64,000 nucleotides of DNA from Salinimicrobium terrae DSM 17865 (GCF_000424665.1 NZ_AUKI01000002.1:1-64000); one strand, 5' to 3'; counted from the stretch's first letter, positions 1 to 8,219 are shown. Translations and numbers: made by a program. Notes: generated from the sequence alone by a model not told the origin.

Positions 1-294
1 CAGATGCATGGAATCGATTTCCAGTATATCCAGCCAGGGAAACCCACACAGAATGCTTTTATTGAACGATTCAACGGCACCTATAGAAGAGGAGTTTTAA
101 ATAAATACATTTTTGAAGACTTGAATCAGGTAAGAGAACAAACTCAAATCTGGATGGATGATTATAATAATCAAAGACCACATGATGCATTAGGAAAAAT
201 GGCACCAATAGAATATGCTGAATTTAATTCTCTATTAGCGACTACAGATAAAACCAAAAACAATAATTTTATCCCATCAAACAGTTCTAATTAG
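1..294 (+). mobile_element. IS3-family transposase, C-terminal fragment (OrfB integrase core)
   Basis: The reading frame is open from base 1, so the gene begins outside the window and only its last 97 codons are seen. The segment NAFIERFNG carries the final catalytic Glu of the DDE integrase core (rve), and [16 protein letters not shown] is the characteristic C-terminal signature of IS3-family OrfB proteins. The transposase would cut and join the ends of its own element. Twelve bases past the stop codon the sequence ends in ACA, which may be the right inverted repeat of the element (about 295-306); this is inference because the left end is not visible. Whether the element is intact cannot be judged from here. 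Confidence 0.85.
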
Positions 295-312
295 GGGAAG
301 CTTACAGTAGCT

Positions 313-329
313 CCTCTCCTTCGGAGAGG
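313..329. repeat. Short hairpin repeat CCTCTCC-TTC-GGAGAGG
   Basis: A perfect 7-bp inverted repeat with a three-base loop, followed by GCGGGGGTGAGG. From general experience, similar hairpins are scattered between genes in Bacteroidetes chromosomes. It sits between the transposase tail and the stop codon of the next gene. No U-tract follows on either strand, so a terminator role is doubtful. Confidence 0.5.
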
Positions 330-342
330 CGGGGGTGAGGCT

Positions 343-738
343 TTATTTCAGCAATACACCCTTCTTCTGCATCACAGGCACATCCTGAAGAGCTTTATCA
401 TTGATGCTGTTCTTTGGGAACGTAAATTTTTTATGGAACATTTTTCCTTCAGCAAAAAAGGAAACGGAAAATTCATTATTCAGCTGGAGAACGTCGTCCT
501 GCAGAAATTCTACTTTAGCAAAAGATTGTGGCGGCAATTTCGTTATGCTGTGCCTCATTGTTGAAGTTTCCCGTTTACCATCGTAACCTTTGGTCACAAT
601 CAAAACTCCTTCAATTGCTTCAGACCGGTCATTAATCAGGTAAGCATTCCAGTCAAAAGTGCCATAATCCTTATGCTTTTCCCGCACGGCAGCAACGTAA
701 ACCTCTTTAACTTCAGGAATTTCAATGTCCTTCTTCAC
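343..738 (-). CDS. Conserved hypothetical protein downstream of pheS
   Basis: A 131-residue protein with no signal peptide or membrane segment. I do not recognise the family. The sequence alternates short hydrophobic beta-like stretches (EGVLIVTKGY, NEFSVSFFAEG) and has a C-terminal region rich in Lys and Val. The likely start is a GTG at 738-736 that overlaps by one base the TAG stop of the preceding 55-residue gene, so translation is probably coupled. It is the third gene of an apparent pheS operon. Its position next to an aminoacyl-tRNA synthetase does not by itself give a function. Confidence 0.7.
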   Translation of the reverse strand: MKKDIEIPEVKEVYVAAVREKHKDYGTFDWNAYLINDRSEAIEGVLIVTKGYDGKRETSTMRHSITKLPPQSFAKVEFLQDDVLQLNNEFSVSFFAEGKMFHKKFTFPKNSINDKALQDVPVMQKKGVLLK

Positions 739-905
739 TAATCGCTGATCTTGTTTTTAGCCCATTTATAAAGCCCGTAAAGGATTAGTGCTGCAACTCC
801 AAGAAGGATGGCTCCTATTGTAAACTCAATGATTTCAATGGCTATTAATAAGATAATAATTCCTAAAGCAATAACTCCGATAACAATAAGGCCTGCTGTT
901 TTCAT
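738..905 (-). CDS. Small hydrophobic membrane protein (55 aa) coupled to pheS
   Basis: Reading the minus strand gives [10 protein letters not shown] followed by two hydrophobic stretches (about residues 5-23 and 29-44) and a basic tail ending KWAKNKISD. This is a small, probably two-helix inner-membrane protein of unknown function. Its ATG overlaps the pheS stop codon (ATGA), and its TAG overlaps the GTG of the next gene (TAGTG). Both junctions are typical of translational coupling, which supports it being a real gene despite its length. The family is not recognised. Confidence 0.75.
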   Translation of the reverse strand: MKTAGLIVIGVIALGIIILLIAIEIIEFTIGAILLGVAALILYGLYKWAKNKISD

Positions 906-1921
906 ATAGATGATTTAAACTGTTCTAAAAATCTCATGTCGTTTTCATAGAACATTCGAATATCCCCAATCTGGTAAAGCAGCATAGCAATTCTTTCTAT
1001 TCCCATCCCAAAAGCAAAACCTGAATATTCTGAAGGATCTATGTTACAGTTACGCAGCACATTTGGATCGACCATTCCGCAGCCCATGATTTCCAGCCAG
1101 CCGGTACCTTTCGTGATTCGGTAGTCGGTTTCGGTTTCAAGGCCCCAGTAAATGTCAACCTCTGCACTTGGTTCTGTAAACGGAAAATAAGAAGGTCGTA
1201 ACCTTATCTTCGATTTCCCGAACAACTGCTTAGTAAAGTACAACAAAGTTTGCTTTAAATCTGCAAATGATACGTTTTTGTCAACGTAAAGTCCTTCTAC
1301 CTGATGAAAAATACAATGTGATCGGGCAGAAATGGCCTCATTTCTAAAAACTCTTCCGGGAGAGATGGTTCTAATCGGCGGCTTATTGTTTTCCATATAC
1401 CGCACCTGCACCGAGGAGGTATGGGTGCGCAACAGCACATCGGGATTCGTCTGAATGAAAAAGGTATCCTGCATATCCCTTGCCGGGTGATATTCGGGAA
1501 GGTTAAGGGCAGTAAAATTATGCCAGTCATCTTCCATTTCAGGCCCTTCAGAAACATTGAATCCAATATTGGAGAAGATCTCAATGATCTGGTTCTTTAC
1601 AATAGAAATAGGATGGCGAGCACCAATTTCAACCGGTTCACCGGGACGCGTAAGGTCACCATAGATCCCTTTTTCTTCCTCACGACTCTCCAGTTCCTCT
1701 TTTAGCTGCTGCACTTTATTGGTAGCAGCATCCTTAAGTTCATTCACCGCCTGTCCAAAAGCTTTTTTCTCCTCATTTGGCACCGCTTTGAATTCAGCAA
1801 AATACTGGTTCAAAATACCCTTTTTGCCAAGGTACTTTATACGGAAAATTTCTACTTCTTCTTTCGTATTTGCCGTGAAAGCTTCAATTTCAGCGATGTG
1901 TTCCTTAATGGTTTCTGTCAT
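902..1921 (-). CDS. pheS: Phenylalanine--tRNA ligase alpha subunit
   Basis: This is the catalytic alpha subunit of the heterotetrameric class II phenylalanyl-tRNA synthetase, which charges tRNA-Phe in the cytoplasm together with PheT (not in this window). Residues 1-85 form the charged N-terminal coiled coil that binds tRNA. HTSS at 167-170 binds ATP and phenylalanine, motif 2 lies at about 192-210 ([19 protein letters not shown]), and motif 3 at about 301-314 ([14 protein letters not shown]). The length of 339 residues is normal. It is the first gene of a three-gene unit with two small unknown proteins, preceded by a good promoter at 1944-1973. Confidence 0.97.
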   Translation of the reverse strand: MTETIKEHIAEIEAFTANTKEEVEIFRIKYLGKKGILNQYFAEFKAVPNEEKKAFGQAVNELKDAATNKVQQLKEELESREEEKGIYGDLTRPGEPVEIGARHPISIVKNQIIEIFSNIGFNVSEGPEMEDDWHNFTALNLPEYHPARDMQDTFFIQTNPDVLLRTHTSSVQVRYMENNKPPIRTISPGRVFRNEAISARSHCIFHQVEGLYVDKNVSFADLKQTLLYFTKQLFGKSKIRLRPSYFPFTEPSAEVDIYWGLETETDYRITKGTGWLEIMGCGMVDPNVLRNCNIDPSEYSGFAFGMGIERIAMLLYQIGDIRMFYENDMRFLEQFKSSI

Positions 1922-1943
1922 GGTTCCTTTTCTTTAGGAGGCG

Positions 1944-1973
1944 CAAATTTAGGAAAATAATGCGGCACTTCAA
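1944..1973 (-). promoter_or_regulatory. Bacteroidetes-type promoter of pheS
   Basis: On the minus strand the sequence is TTG, then 19 bases, then TAAATTTG (1951-1944), a full match to the Bacteroidetes sigma factor consensus (TTG, about 19 bases, TAnnTTTG). Transcription would begin about 7 bases further on, giving a short leader of roughly 15 bases before the ATG at 1921. Confidence 0.75.
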
Positions 1974-2019
1974 CTGTCCAGGTAGACCGTATAAAATGAT
2001 TACTTACCTGTCAAAAATG

Positions 2020-2376
2020 CTATTTTATGTATTCTTTTTCCAGGAAATACTGAACAATAGCTTCTTTCATGAGCACCTGTTGCTCCCCCGCCTTTAATTG
2101 TGGCAGATTTTCCAAAGTCTTGTAGTGTGGCCAGCCTTCATCATCAAAATATTCAAATTCGTAGTACCCGTAAGGCTCCAGGAGCCGACAAATTGCAATA
2201 TGCATTAGGTCGAGCTTATGATCCTTTTTGAATTTCCTGTGCACCTGCCCCAGTTCCTGAAGACCTATAATATATATAATGGCATCGAGCTCCAGTTTTT
2301 CACCATCTGCAAATTGCTTTGACAGCTTGGTTTCCACCTCGGCCCAGCGTTGTTTTAATTGTTCATCTCTTGACAT
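2020..2376 (-). CDS. Conserved hypothetical protein, divergent from cvpA-like gene
   Basis: A 118-residue soluble protein without a signal peptide. It is mostly helical and charged at the N-terminus (about residues 1-60), with an aromatic acidic centre (YGYYEFEYFDDEGWPHY) and a helical C-terminus. I do not recognise the family. The ATG at 2376 is only four bases downstream of a TATCTTTG promoter element, so the mRNA may be leaderless. It is transcribed away from the CvpA-like gene with 47 bases between the start codons, which suggests shared regulation but does not prove a shared role. Confidence 0.75.
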   Translation of the reverse strand: MSRDEQLKQRWAEVETKLSKQFADGEKLELDAIIYIIGLQELGQVHRKFKKDHKLDLMHIAICRLLEPYGYYEFEYFDDEGWPHYKTLENLPQLKAGEQQVLMKEAIVQYFLEKEYIK

Positions 2377-2380
2377 GGCG

Positions 2381-2418
2381 CAAAGATAATTACTAAGAAC
2401 GGGAAATTGCTATCTTTG
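2381..2418. promoter_or_regulatory. Back-to-back -7 elements for two divergent genes
   Basis: The same octamer, TATCTTTG, occurs on the plus strand at 2411-2418 (five bases before the ATG at 2424) and on the minus strand at 2388-2381 (four bases before the ATG at 2376). Both match TAnnTTTG. With start sites normally 4-8 bases after this element, transcription would begin at or next to each ATG. No convincing upstream TTG is present for either. Confidence 0.65.
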
Positions 2419-2423
2419 AGCAC

Positions 2424-2954
2424 ATGAATGTTCTGGACCTGCTCCTCAGTATATTCCTCCTTCTTGGGCTTGTAAGGGGGCTTTTTAAAGGCTTTTTTGC
2501 AGAACTTGCCGGCCTGCTGTCCCTCATTGGAGGGATATATGCCGCTATTCACTTTTCAGGTGCCACCTATGCATTCCTGAATTCGTTTATTGATTGGGAT
2601 GAAAAATATCTCACCGTTCTTTCTTTTGCCGTCACTTTCTTTCTAGTCGCTTTTCTTATCTCGCTGGCGGGGAGTTTCCTTACCAAGATGGTGCACATGG
2701 TGGCACTTGGAATCGTTAACAGGTTAGCCGGCGCAGCGTTAGGGGTGCTAAAAATGGCATTTTTGGCAAGTATATTTATCATGTTCATAGAACGCTTCGA
2801 GGTTTTTCATGCCGAAGAAGCTACAAAAGAAGAATCTGTCCTCTACGAACCTGTCAGGATACTCGCCCCGGCTTTTCTACCCACTATTATTGAAGAAGTA
2901 AAAGAAGGGGATCTTTTCAAAACCTCTTCTGAAGCTGATGAAGCTCAAAAATAG
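2424..2954 (+). CDS. CvpA family membrane protein
   Basis: A 176-residue inner-membrane protein. It has four hydrophobic segments, at about residues 3-20, 28-45, 60-85 and 103-123, with the CvpA-type pattern LVRGLFKGFFAELAGLLSLIGG at the first two and NRLAGAALGVLKM before the last. CvpA proteins were named for colicin V production, and their general role in the envelope remains poorly defined. The C-terminal 45 residues are acidic and cytoplasmic or periplasmic. A hairpin immediately after the stop probably terminates the transcript. Confidence 0.88.
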   Translation: MNVLDLLLSIFLLLGLVRGLFKGFFAELAGLLSLIGGIYAAIHFSGATYAFLNSFIDWDEKYLTVLSFAVTFFLVAFLISLAGSFLTKMVHMVALGIVNRLAGAALGVLKMAFLASIFIMFIERFEVFHAEEATKEESVLYEPVRILAPAFLPTIIEEVKEGDLFKTSSEADEAQK

Positions 2955-2960
2955 TATTGA

Positions 2961-2988
2961 AAAAATCACCTTTTTTGGAAGGTGTTTT
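2961..2988. terminator. Bidirectional terminator between cvpA-like gene and carbonic anhydrase
   Basis: CACCTT (2967-2972) pairs with AAGGTG (2979-2984), with an A-run before and TTTT after, so it can work on either strand. It overlaps the stop codon of the converging carbonic anhydrase gene. Confidence 0.65.
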
Positions 2989-3622
2989 AGAAGCTCAATT
3001 GATAGACCTCATCAAGTTCGGAGTTGTTGCTGATGTTCACTCCCAGATCCTGAATAATTCCTGATCCCACTCCATAAACCACACCATGAAGAAATAATGG
3101 CTGATCGTGATTCCAGGCGTTCTGCACGATGGAAGTCTTGGCAAGATCATTAACCTGTTCTCGAACGTTCAATTCCACAAAACGATCAAAACGCTCCTGT
3201 TTATCTTCAATGGCATCAAGTTCCCGGTTGTGAAGACGATAGACATCTTTTATATGACGAATCCAGTTATCAATTAGTCCTATGGATTCATTACCCATAG
3301 CAGCTTTTACCCCACCGCAGCCGTAATGTCCGCAAACGATTACATGTTTCACCTTAAGTACATTCACTGCATAATCCAGAACACTCAGCATATTCATATC
3401 GGAATGCACTACCATATTGGCAATATTTCTGTGAACAAAGACTTCTCCCGGTTGCGCTCCAATGATCTGGTTGGCGGGAACACGGCTATCTGCACAACCT
3501 ATCCACAACAACGGTGGTTGTTGTCCCTGAGCCAATCTTTCGAAAAATTGCGGATCATTTAATGTGGTTTCTTCAACCCATTTTTTATTGTTCTCAATTA
3601 TTTTTCTATAAAAATCAGGCAT
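2987..3622 (-). CDS. can: Beta-class carbonic anhydrase
   Basis: Interconverts CO2 and bicarbonate in the cytoplasm. With the start at 3622 the protein has 211 residues and begins MPDFYRKIIENN. Zinc ligands are Cys43, His99 and Cys102, with the Asp45-Arg47 pair in CADSR. An upstream in-frame ATG at 3673 would add 17 residues, but homologous proteins such as E. coli Can begin near the chosen start. A near-consensus -7 element (AATATTTG, 3668-3661) also lies inside that extension. Its divergent neighbour is a bicarbonate permease unit, so both probably serve bicarbonate supply for carboxylation reactions. Confidence 0.95.
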   Translation of the reverse strand: MPDFYRKIIENNKKWVEETTLNDPQFFERLAQGQQPPLLWIGCADSRVPANQIIGAQPGEVFVHRNIANMVVHSDMNMLSVLDYAVNVLKVKHVIVCGHYGCGGVKAAMGNESIGLIDNWIRHIKDVYRLHNRELDAIEDKQERFDRFVELNVREQVNDLAKTSIVQNAWNHDQPLFLHGVVYGVGSGIIQDLGVNISNNSELDEVYQLSF

Positions 3623-4249
3623 AGTATTTTTTATTAGAACTCTCGGATTAAATTTTTTCCCAAATATTTCCAATACTCTCGTTTCTCAATTCCCGTTCCC
3701 TGTCCTTCGGCATTTTTTAAAAAAACCATGATATCAGACATGGATTTTAATCGCCGTTTTTTAGCTTCTATTTTTCTCAACTAAGTCGCAGGACTTTGAC
3801 CTGCAAATGATCAGATATAAATTAACCACGAGTAAAATAATTCAATCCTTTAAAAGCTTCAAAAAGGGAGCTAAATGAAAATATTCAGGAAAAATTCACC
3901 TCCTTCTGCTGTTATATAAAAGTAGATAAAAAATAAAACATCACATATTTTCCGGGAGAAAGTATCTCATTTTTTCCGTCAGAGAATCGTAAATTACTCC
4001 TGACGGCTTCAAGTTGGAAAAGTTACAGCGGTTGAAGATTATATCGGTTTCACGGAGTTTTTAATACAACCTGGAATGACTTTTAAATGTATTTAATAGA
4101 GTAGGCACTCCTCACATTCTATTTAAGTAATTAATAAATTTCTGTTTATGTATATTAATTCGGAGATTTGCACCGGTCTAAAGTTTTAAGGACCTTCAAA
4201 TATTAGAATTAATTTTTTATATATTTCTTTTAATTCAAAATCTGAGATT
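3623..4249. other. Intergenic region between carbonic anhydrase and the bicarbonate permease unit
   Basis: 627 bases with no convincing gene. It contains two inverted repeats: GCAGG/CCTGC at 3788-3804 and CCGTCAG/CTGACGG at 3976-4006 (17-base loop, no U-tract). A near-consensus promoter element, GAGATTTG, lies at about 4163-4170, about 80 bases before the 96-residue gene. The rest is AT-rich and unremarkable. Confidence 0.6.
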
Positions 4250-4540
4250 ATGTACACTTTGAAATTAATAGATAATAAATTCACTCCCGAGGAAGCAAAG
4301 GAGGTTCTTCTGACCCTGATCAACGATAAAATCAAATTCCATTCTACAAAGAACTTCAGTTCTGAGATACGCACTGGATTATCCCAGGAACATTCCCGGC
4401 AGAGAATCAAAGAGCTGGAAGAGGCGAAAAAGGAAATAATCGCATTGATCAGAAAAGCTGAAGATGTGAACATCTTACTGGATGTGGAATCTTCCATACA
4501 TATCTCTGGAAATCCTGTAGAAAAGAAATACCAGATTTAA
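4250..4540 (+). CDS. Small conserved protein preceding bicarbonate permease
   Basis: A 96-residue soluble protein with an amphipathic, charged central helix (about residues 44-73, EHSRQRIKELEEAKKEIIALI) and no membrane segment. I do not recognise a named family. It lacks the obvious T-loop layout of PII/SbtB proteins. It ends 37 bases before the SbtA-type permease on the same strand, so the two are probably cotranscribed. In cyanobacteria SbtA is controlled by the small PII-like SbtB, and an analogous partner role here is only inference. Confidence 0.75.
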   Translation: MYTLKLIDNKFTPEEAKEVLLTLINDKIKFHSTKNFSSEIRTGLSQEHSRQRIKELEEAKKEIIALIRKAEDVNILLDVESSIHISGNPVEKKYQI

Positions 4541-4577
4541 GAATAATTATTTAAAATTCAATTAAACCCCCTCCTGG

Positions 4578-5537
4578 ATGAATATAGATCTATTAATTGA
4601 CAACCTCACCAGTCCGGCTTTACTGTTCTTCCTTTTAGGAATTATTGCAGTTTATATCAAAAGTGATCTGGAAATACCGCCTAACTCATCAAAATTTATT
4701 TCGCTTTATCTCCTGTTTTCGATTGGATTTAATGGGGGACGGGAACTTGCCCATAGCGAATTTTCCATGGAAATTATATGGGTTCTTTTATTTGGTGTGG
4801 TAAGTTCTATCATTATTCCCATTTATACCTTTTTCATCTTAAAAAGAAAACTTAGTACTGAAAATGCCGGAGCCATTGCAGCAGCTTACGGTTCTATTAG
4901 TGCTGTGACTTTTGTTACTGCAGTTTCATTTCTGGAATTGCAACAAGTTCCTTACAGCGGACACATGGTTGCTCTTATGGCCCTAATGGAAGCACCAGCA
5001 ATTGTTGTAGGAGTAGTATTAATTATGCTGTACGGGAAAAAAAGTACAACATCACCAAAGGTAGGAAGCCTGGTAGGTCATTCTTTTGCCAATGGAAGTG
5101 TATTGATGATTCTTGGAAGCCTTGTAATTGGAGCTCTTGCAAGTGAAAGTCAGGCACAAGATATAACTCCTTTTACTACTGACATATTTAAAGGGTTCCT
5201 GGCTCTTTTCCTTTTAGACATGGGAATTGTTAGCGGAAGAAAATTAGGAGATTTTTTAAGAAATGGCTGGTTTACAACTCTGTTTGCCATTTTTATTCCG
5301 GTGGTAAATGGAATTGCGGTTGCATGGTTAAGCCAATTTGTAACAGAAAGTGTAGGAGATAGATTTATGCTCGCGATCCTTTGCGCCAGTGCATCTTACA
5401 TCGCTGTGCCGGCTGCCATGAAAATGGCAGTACCAAAAGCAAATCCGGGATTATACTTGCCTATGGCCCTGGCTGTAACTTTCCCCTTCAATATAACTCT
5501 GGGATTCCCGCTCTATATGTCGGTGATCCTAGCATAA
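4578..5537 (+). CDS. SbtA-type sodium-dependent bicarbonate permease (DUF897)
   Basis: A 319-residue polytopic inner-membrane protein with about ten hydrophobic segments. The N-terminal half has LFSIGFNGGRELA and the C-terminal half LFLLDMGIVSGRKLG, the paired inverted-repeat signature of the family. AAAYGSISAVTFVTA and LMEAPAIVVG correspond to the substrate and sodium site regions of SbtA. The expected role is Na+-coupled bicarbonate uptake. The nearby divergent carbonic anhydrase supports a role in inorganic carbon supply. In a heterotroph this would feed anaplerotic or biotin-dependent carboxylases rather than Rubisco. The substrate is inferred from the family. Confidence 0.88.
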   Translation: MNIDLLIDNLTSPALLFFLLGIIAVYIKSDLEIPPNSSKFISLYLLFSIGFNGGRELAHSEFSMEIIWVLLFGVVSSIIIPIYTFFILKRKLSTENAGAIAAAYGSISAVTFVTAVSFLELQQVPYSGHMVALMALMEAPAIVVGVVLIMLYGKKSTTSPKVGSLVGHSFANGSVLMILGSLVIGALASESQAQDITPFTTDIFKGFLALFLLDMGIVSGRKLGDFLRNGWFTTLFAIFIPVVNGIAVAWLSQFVTESVGDRFMLAILCASASYIAVPAAMKMAVPKANPGLYLPMALAVTFPFNITLGFPLYMSVILA

Positions 5538-5555
5538 GGAACAAGAGAATATAAT

Positions 5556-5571
5556 ACTTCTTTAAAGAAGT
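5556..5571. repeat. Perfect 16-bp palindrome after the permease gene
   Basis: ACTTCTTTAAAGAAGT is its own reverse complement. It lies 19 bases after the permease stop and before the converging batE. There is no loop or U-tract, so a protein-binding site or decayed terminator are both possible. A second inverted repeat, GTGCT/AGCAC, occurs at 5643-5665. Confidence 0.4.
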
Positions 5572-5709
5572 TAGGATTATGATGATATTAACTCCGAAAT
5601 TCAAGATAAGAGAAGAGTAACAAAGAAATCTTTCATTAAAGAGTGCTAAACTTTAATTAAAGCACCGATCATACGCTCTAGAATTGGAAAACAACTGTTA
5701 AGCTTAAGC

Positions 5710-6459
5710 TTATAATCTTTTTATACCCTCTTTAGGCATCCAGCCACGACTTCCGTTTGGCAACTCAATTTCAACCCAGTCCTGGAAATCTTCGACAATC
5801 TTCACCTTCGCTCCTTCATGGAGTAATAAAGCTTCTTCGGCCCGGGGCGAGGGTTCGTTCTTTACTTCAACCTCTTCAGAAAAAATTATAGCATAATCCC
5901 TTTCCTGCTGAAAGTTTTGCTTTGTTGCGGCTATTATTGCTGAAGATATTGCCATCACGACAAAGAACATGGCTCCTATGAAAAGCAATCTCTTAACCAT
6001 GGTTTTTCTACTGAAATAATAAACCAGAAAGAACACGACAAACGTTAGCATACAAAAAATGGCAACCCAACCCCAGCCTGATGCAGAGAATGCTGCAGTA
6101 GAAGTGTCAAAAATGCCTCTAAACCCGGTTCTTTCTTCCTCTCCTATAGCGTCTATTGCCATATTCTTAGCAAATTCAAGATTGTTGCGGACATCCTCAT
6201 CACCGGGTTTCAATTGTAAAGCCTTTTCGTAGTGGTAAATACTGGGCGCAACTCTGTTCAGCTTGTAATAAGAGTTACCCAGGTTGTAATGCACTGCGGC
6301 CGATGTTTCTCCGCCAGCGAGGATCTGTTCATATTGCTCAATCGCCCTATCATAATTTCCTGCGGCATATGCCTCATTAGCAGTCTCAAAAAGTTGAGAA
6401 TTTTGAGCAATTCCGGTAAAACTGAAACACAATGCCAGTAAAAAGATTAGCTTTTTCAT
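5710..6459 (-). CDS. batE: BatE: TPR and SH3-like membrane protein
   Basis: Last gene of the Bat operon. The protein has 249 residues: a signal peptide (1-18), a TPR region (about 22-100, ending EKALQLKPGDEDVRNNLEFA), two membrane helices (about 128-149 and 157-178), and a C-terminal bacterial SH3-like domain (about 188-249, with PNGSRGWMPKEGI). Bat proteins were linked to aerotolerance in Bacteroides and are thought to form a periplasm-exposed complex. The biochemical role is not settled. The start ATG overlaps the batD stop by four bases, so the two are translationally coupled. Confidence 0.9.
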   Translation of the reverse strand: MKKLIFLLALCFSFTGIAQNSQLFETANEAYAAGNYDRAIEQYEQILAGGETSAAVHYNLGNSYYKLNRVAPSIYHYEKALQLKPGDEDVRNNLEFAKNMAIDAIGEEERTGFRGIFDTSTAAFSASGWGWVAIFCMLTFVVFFLVYYFSRKTMVKRLLFIGAMFFVVMAISSAIIAATKQNFQQERDYAIIFSEEVEVKNEPSPRAEEALLLHEGAKVKIVEDFQDWVEIELPNGSRGWMPKEGIKRL

Positions 6460-8216
6460 ACTTGTTTATCCAATTTTGAAATTACACGCACGGCCTTATC
6501 ATAATCCTGCTGCATCGCAACGTTTGATGCAGGAGTATAGCGGGCAAATTCACAGCTCTTTAGCAGCTCATTAAACTCTGCCACCGTAGTGGCATTAGCA
6601 CCCTTACTTTCTAAAAGCTCCATTATCCTTTCCTTACTCATCTCACTGGTCTGGATGTGTAACTTGGCTTTTAAATAATTATGTAGTGCCCTTTCAAGGG
6701 ATTCGTAAAATTTTGTTTGATCTCCCAGATTCTTTTTAGCTTCAGAAAGATATTTACGCGCCAAACGATCGGCTTTTCTAATCCTGTTTCCGCGGACATC
6801 CCCGGCTTTTTCACGCCTTTTTTTTCCCAAGAGGATCACCAGCGGAATGAAGAGTAAAGGTGAAAGAAACAAACTCCAGAATAAAGCAGATCCCATAAAA
6901 GGCGCTTCGCCAATTGTTTTTAAAGAGGTACTGAGTTTTATATATCTAAATTGCTTTGCAGCGGTAGGCTCCTGCTGTACGATCGCTCCTGTACTTCCCG
7001 AAGCCGGTTGGCTTCCCCCCGGCGGTGCAGCCACATCTACCATGATCTCGTCTGAAGTGAGGGTTCTATAGGACTGGGAATCGAGATCAAAATAACTAAA
7101 AGTGACAGGGGGAATCGGATACTTTCCTTTTGACTGCGGCACCAAAGTGTAGTTATTCAATATGCTCCCCTGCATCCCATTAATTGTGGTATTGACGTCT
7201 TCTACATACTCAGGCTCATATTTCTCCATAGAGGCAGGTACGGTCAAAGGTGGCAGGTCGAACAATTTAAGATTTCCCTGTCCGGTTACCTCTACAGTGG
7301 CCTGCAGCGACTCGGTTGCGCGAAGTTCAGTTTTGTCGGTGGTTACGTTGAGATTCAGATTTTTACCAACAGCACCGGTAAAGTCGGCCGGGCGGCCTTC
7401 CTGTGGTAAAGGTTTTACTTCAATACTGCGATTTCCCGCAGCAACTACTTTATCTACAGTTTCATAAAACCTGTTCCCAAAGATATCCCTTCGGTTACCG
7501 GGCACCTCAACAGAAATATTCAGGGTTAGCGGTTCAATGTTCAGCTTTCCGGTCTTTTGCGGATAAAGCACTGTCTTCCGAAGTACCACAAACCTGTAGG
7601 GTTCGCCATCATAGGTTCCATTCTCGACCTGCAGCCTTCTAATATCTATATTCTGGCTCCAGAAATCGCTAAACTTTGGACTATCGATCTGGCGCCAGTC
7701 ACTCACATTGATACGAGGACTCACATACAACTTATAGACAACCGTAATGGCCTCATTTAAATAAGGGTTGGTATCGGATATTTCTGCTACCAGATGAATA
7801 TTTTCTGAAGCTATGTATTCTGAATTTTCACCGTCTGTTGGTTCATCTACAGCCGCAGTGACTTCCACCTGTACCGGTGTAGTTTTATAAATATTACCGT
7901 CTATCGTGATCTCAGCTTGGCCAATAGTGAAATTTCCCCGGCCTTTTGGAGCGAGAAAATAGCTGTATGTTTTGGAGTAGCTTCTCTTTCCATTGATCCA
8001 GCTGTTACTTACCGACTGGTTTGGACCTCCAACAACAGTAAAGTTGGCAAATTCCGGAGGATTAAAATTATCACCATCCTGGTTCATTTCAAAGTCAACC
8101 CTAAGACGCTCATTCACCCCAAGTTTATCCTTGCTTACTTTGGCCTCAAACTGTACCTGTCCAATGGCAAAGCCTGAGACAAGAAACATCACTAAAAGTA
8201 GCAGTTTGTGCTTCAT
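6456..8216 (-). CDS. batD: BatD: oxygen-tolerance family membrane protein
   Basis: A 586-residue envelope protein. It has a signal peptide (1-19), a long periplasmic region of beta-sandwich repeats (about 22-430), one membrane helix (about 442-464), and a cytoplasmic helical tail. The pattern PKGRGNFTIGQAEI and the later LVPQSKGKYPIPPVTFSYFD are typical of BatD. It probably anchors or scaffolds the VWA proteins BatA and BatB. It follows batC with a three-base gap and overlaps batE, so it belongs to one transcript. It has the length expected for the Bacteroidetes family. Confidence 0.9.
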   Translation of the reverse strand: MKHKLLLLVMFLVSGFAIGQVQFEAKVSKDKLGVNERLRVDFEMNQDGDNFNPPEFANFTVVGGPNQSVSNSWINGKRSYSKTYSYFLAPKGRGNFTIGQAEITIDGNIYKTTPVQVEVTAAVDEPTDGENSEYIASENIHLVAEISDTNPYLNEAITVVYKLYVSPRINVSDWRQIDSPKFSDFWSQNIDIRRLQVENGTYDGEPYRFVVLRKTVLYPQKTGKLNIEPLTLNISVEVPGNRRDIFGNRFYETVDKVVAAGNRSIEVKPLPQEGRPADFTGAVGKNLNLNVTTDKTELRATESLQATVEVTGQGNLKLFDLPPLTVPASMEKYEPEYVEDVNTTINGMQGSILNNYTLVPQSKGKYPIPPVTFSYFDLDSQSYRTLTSDEIMVDVAAPPGGSQPASGSTGAIVQQEPTAAKQFRYIKLSTSLKTIGEAPFMGSALFWSLFLSPLLFIPLVILLGKKRREKAGDVRGNRIRKADRLARKYLSEAKKNLGDQTKFYESLERALHNYLKAKLHIQTSEMSKERIMELLESKGANATTVAEFNELLKSCEFARYTPASNVAMQQDYDKAVRVISKLDKQV

Positions 8217-8219
8217 TTT

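Noticed and set aside
3976-4006. CCGTCAG/CTGACGG inverted repeat considered as a terminator or riboswitch
   Set aside because: Long 17-base loop, no T-run on either strand, and no recognised RNA family; left as an intergenic inverted repeat.
4186-4497. A 103-codon minus-strand frame over the 96-residue gene
   Set aside because: Antisense to the gene that precedes the permease, with no independent start signals.
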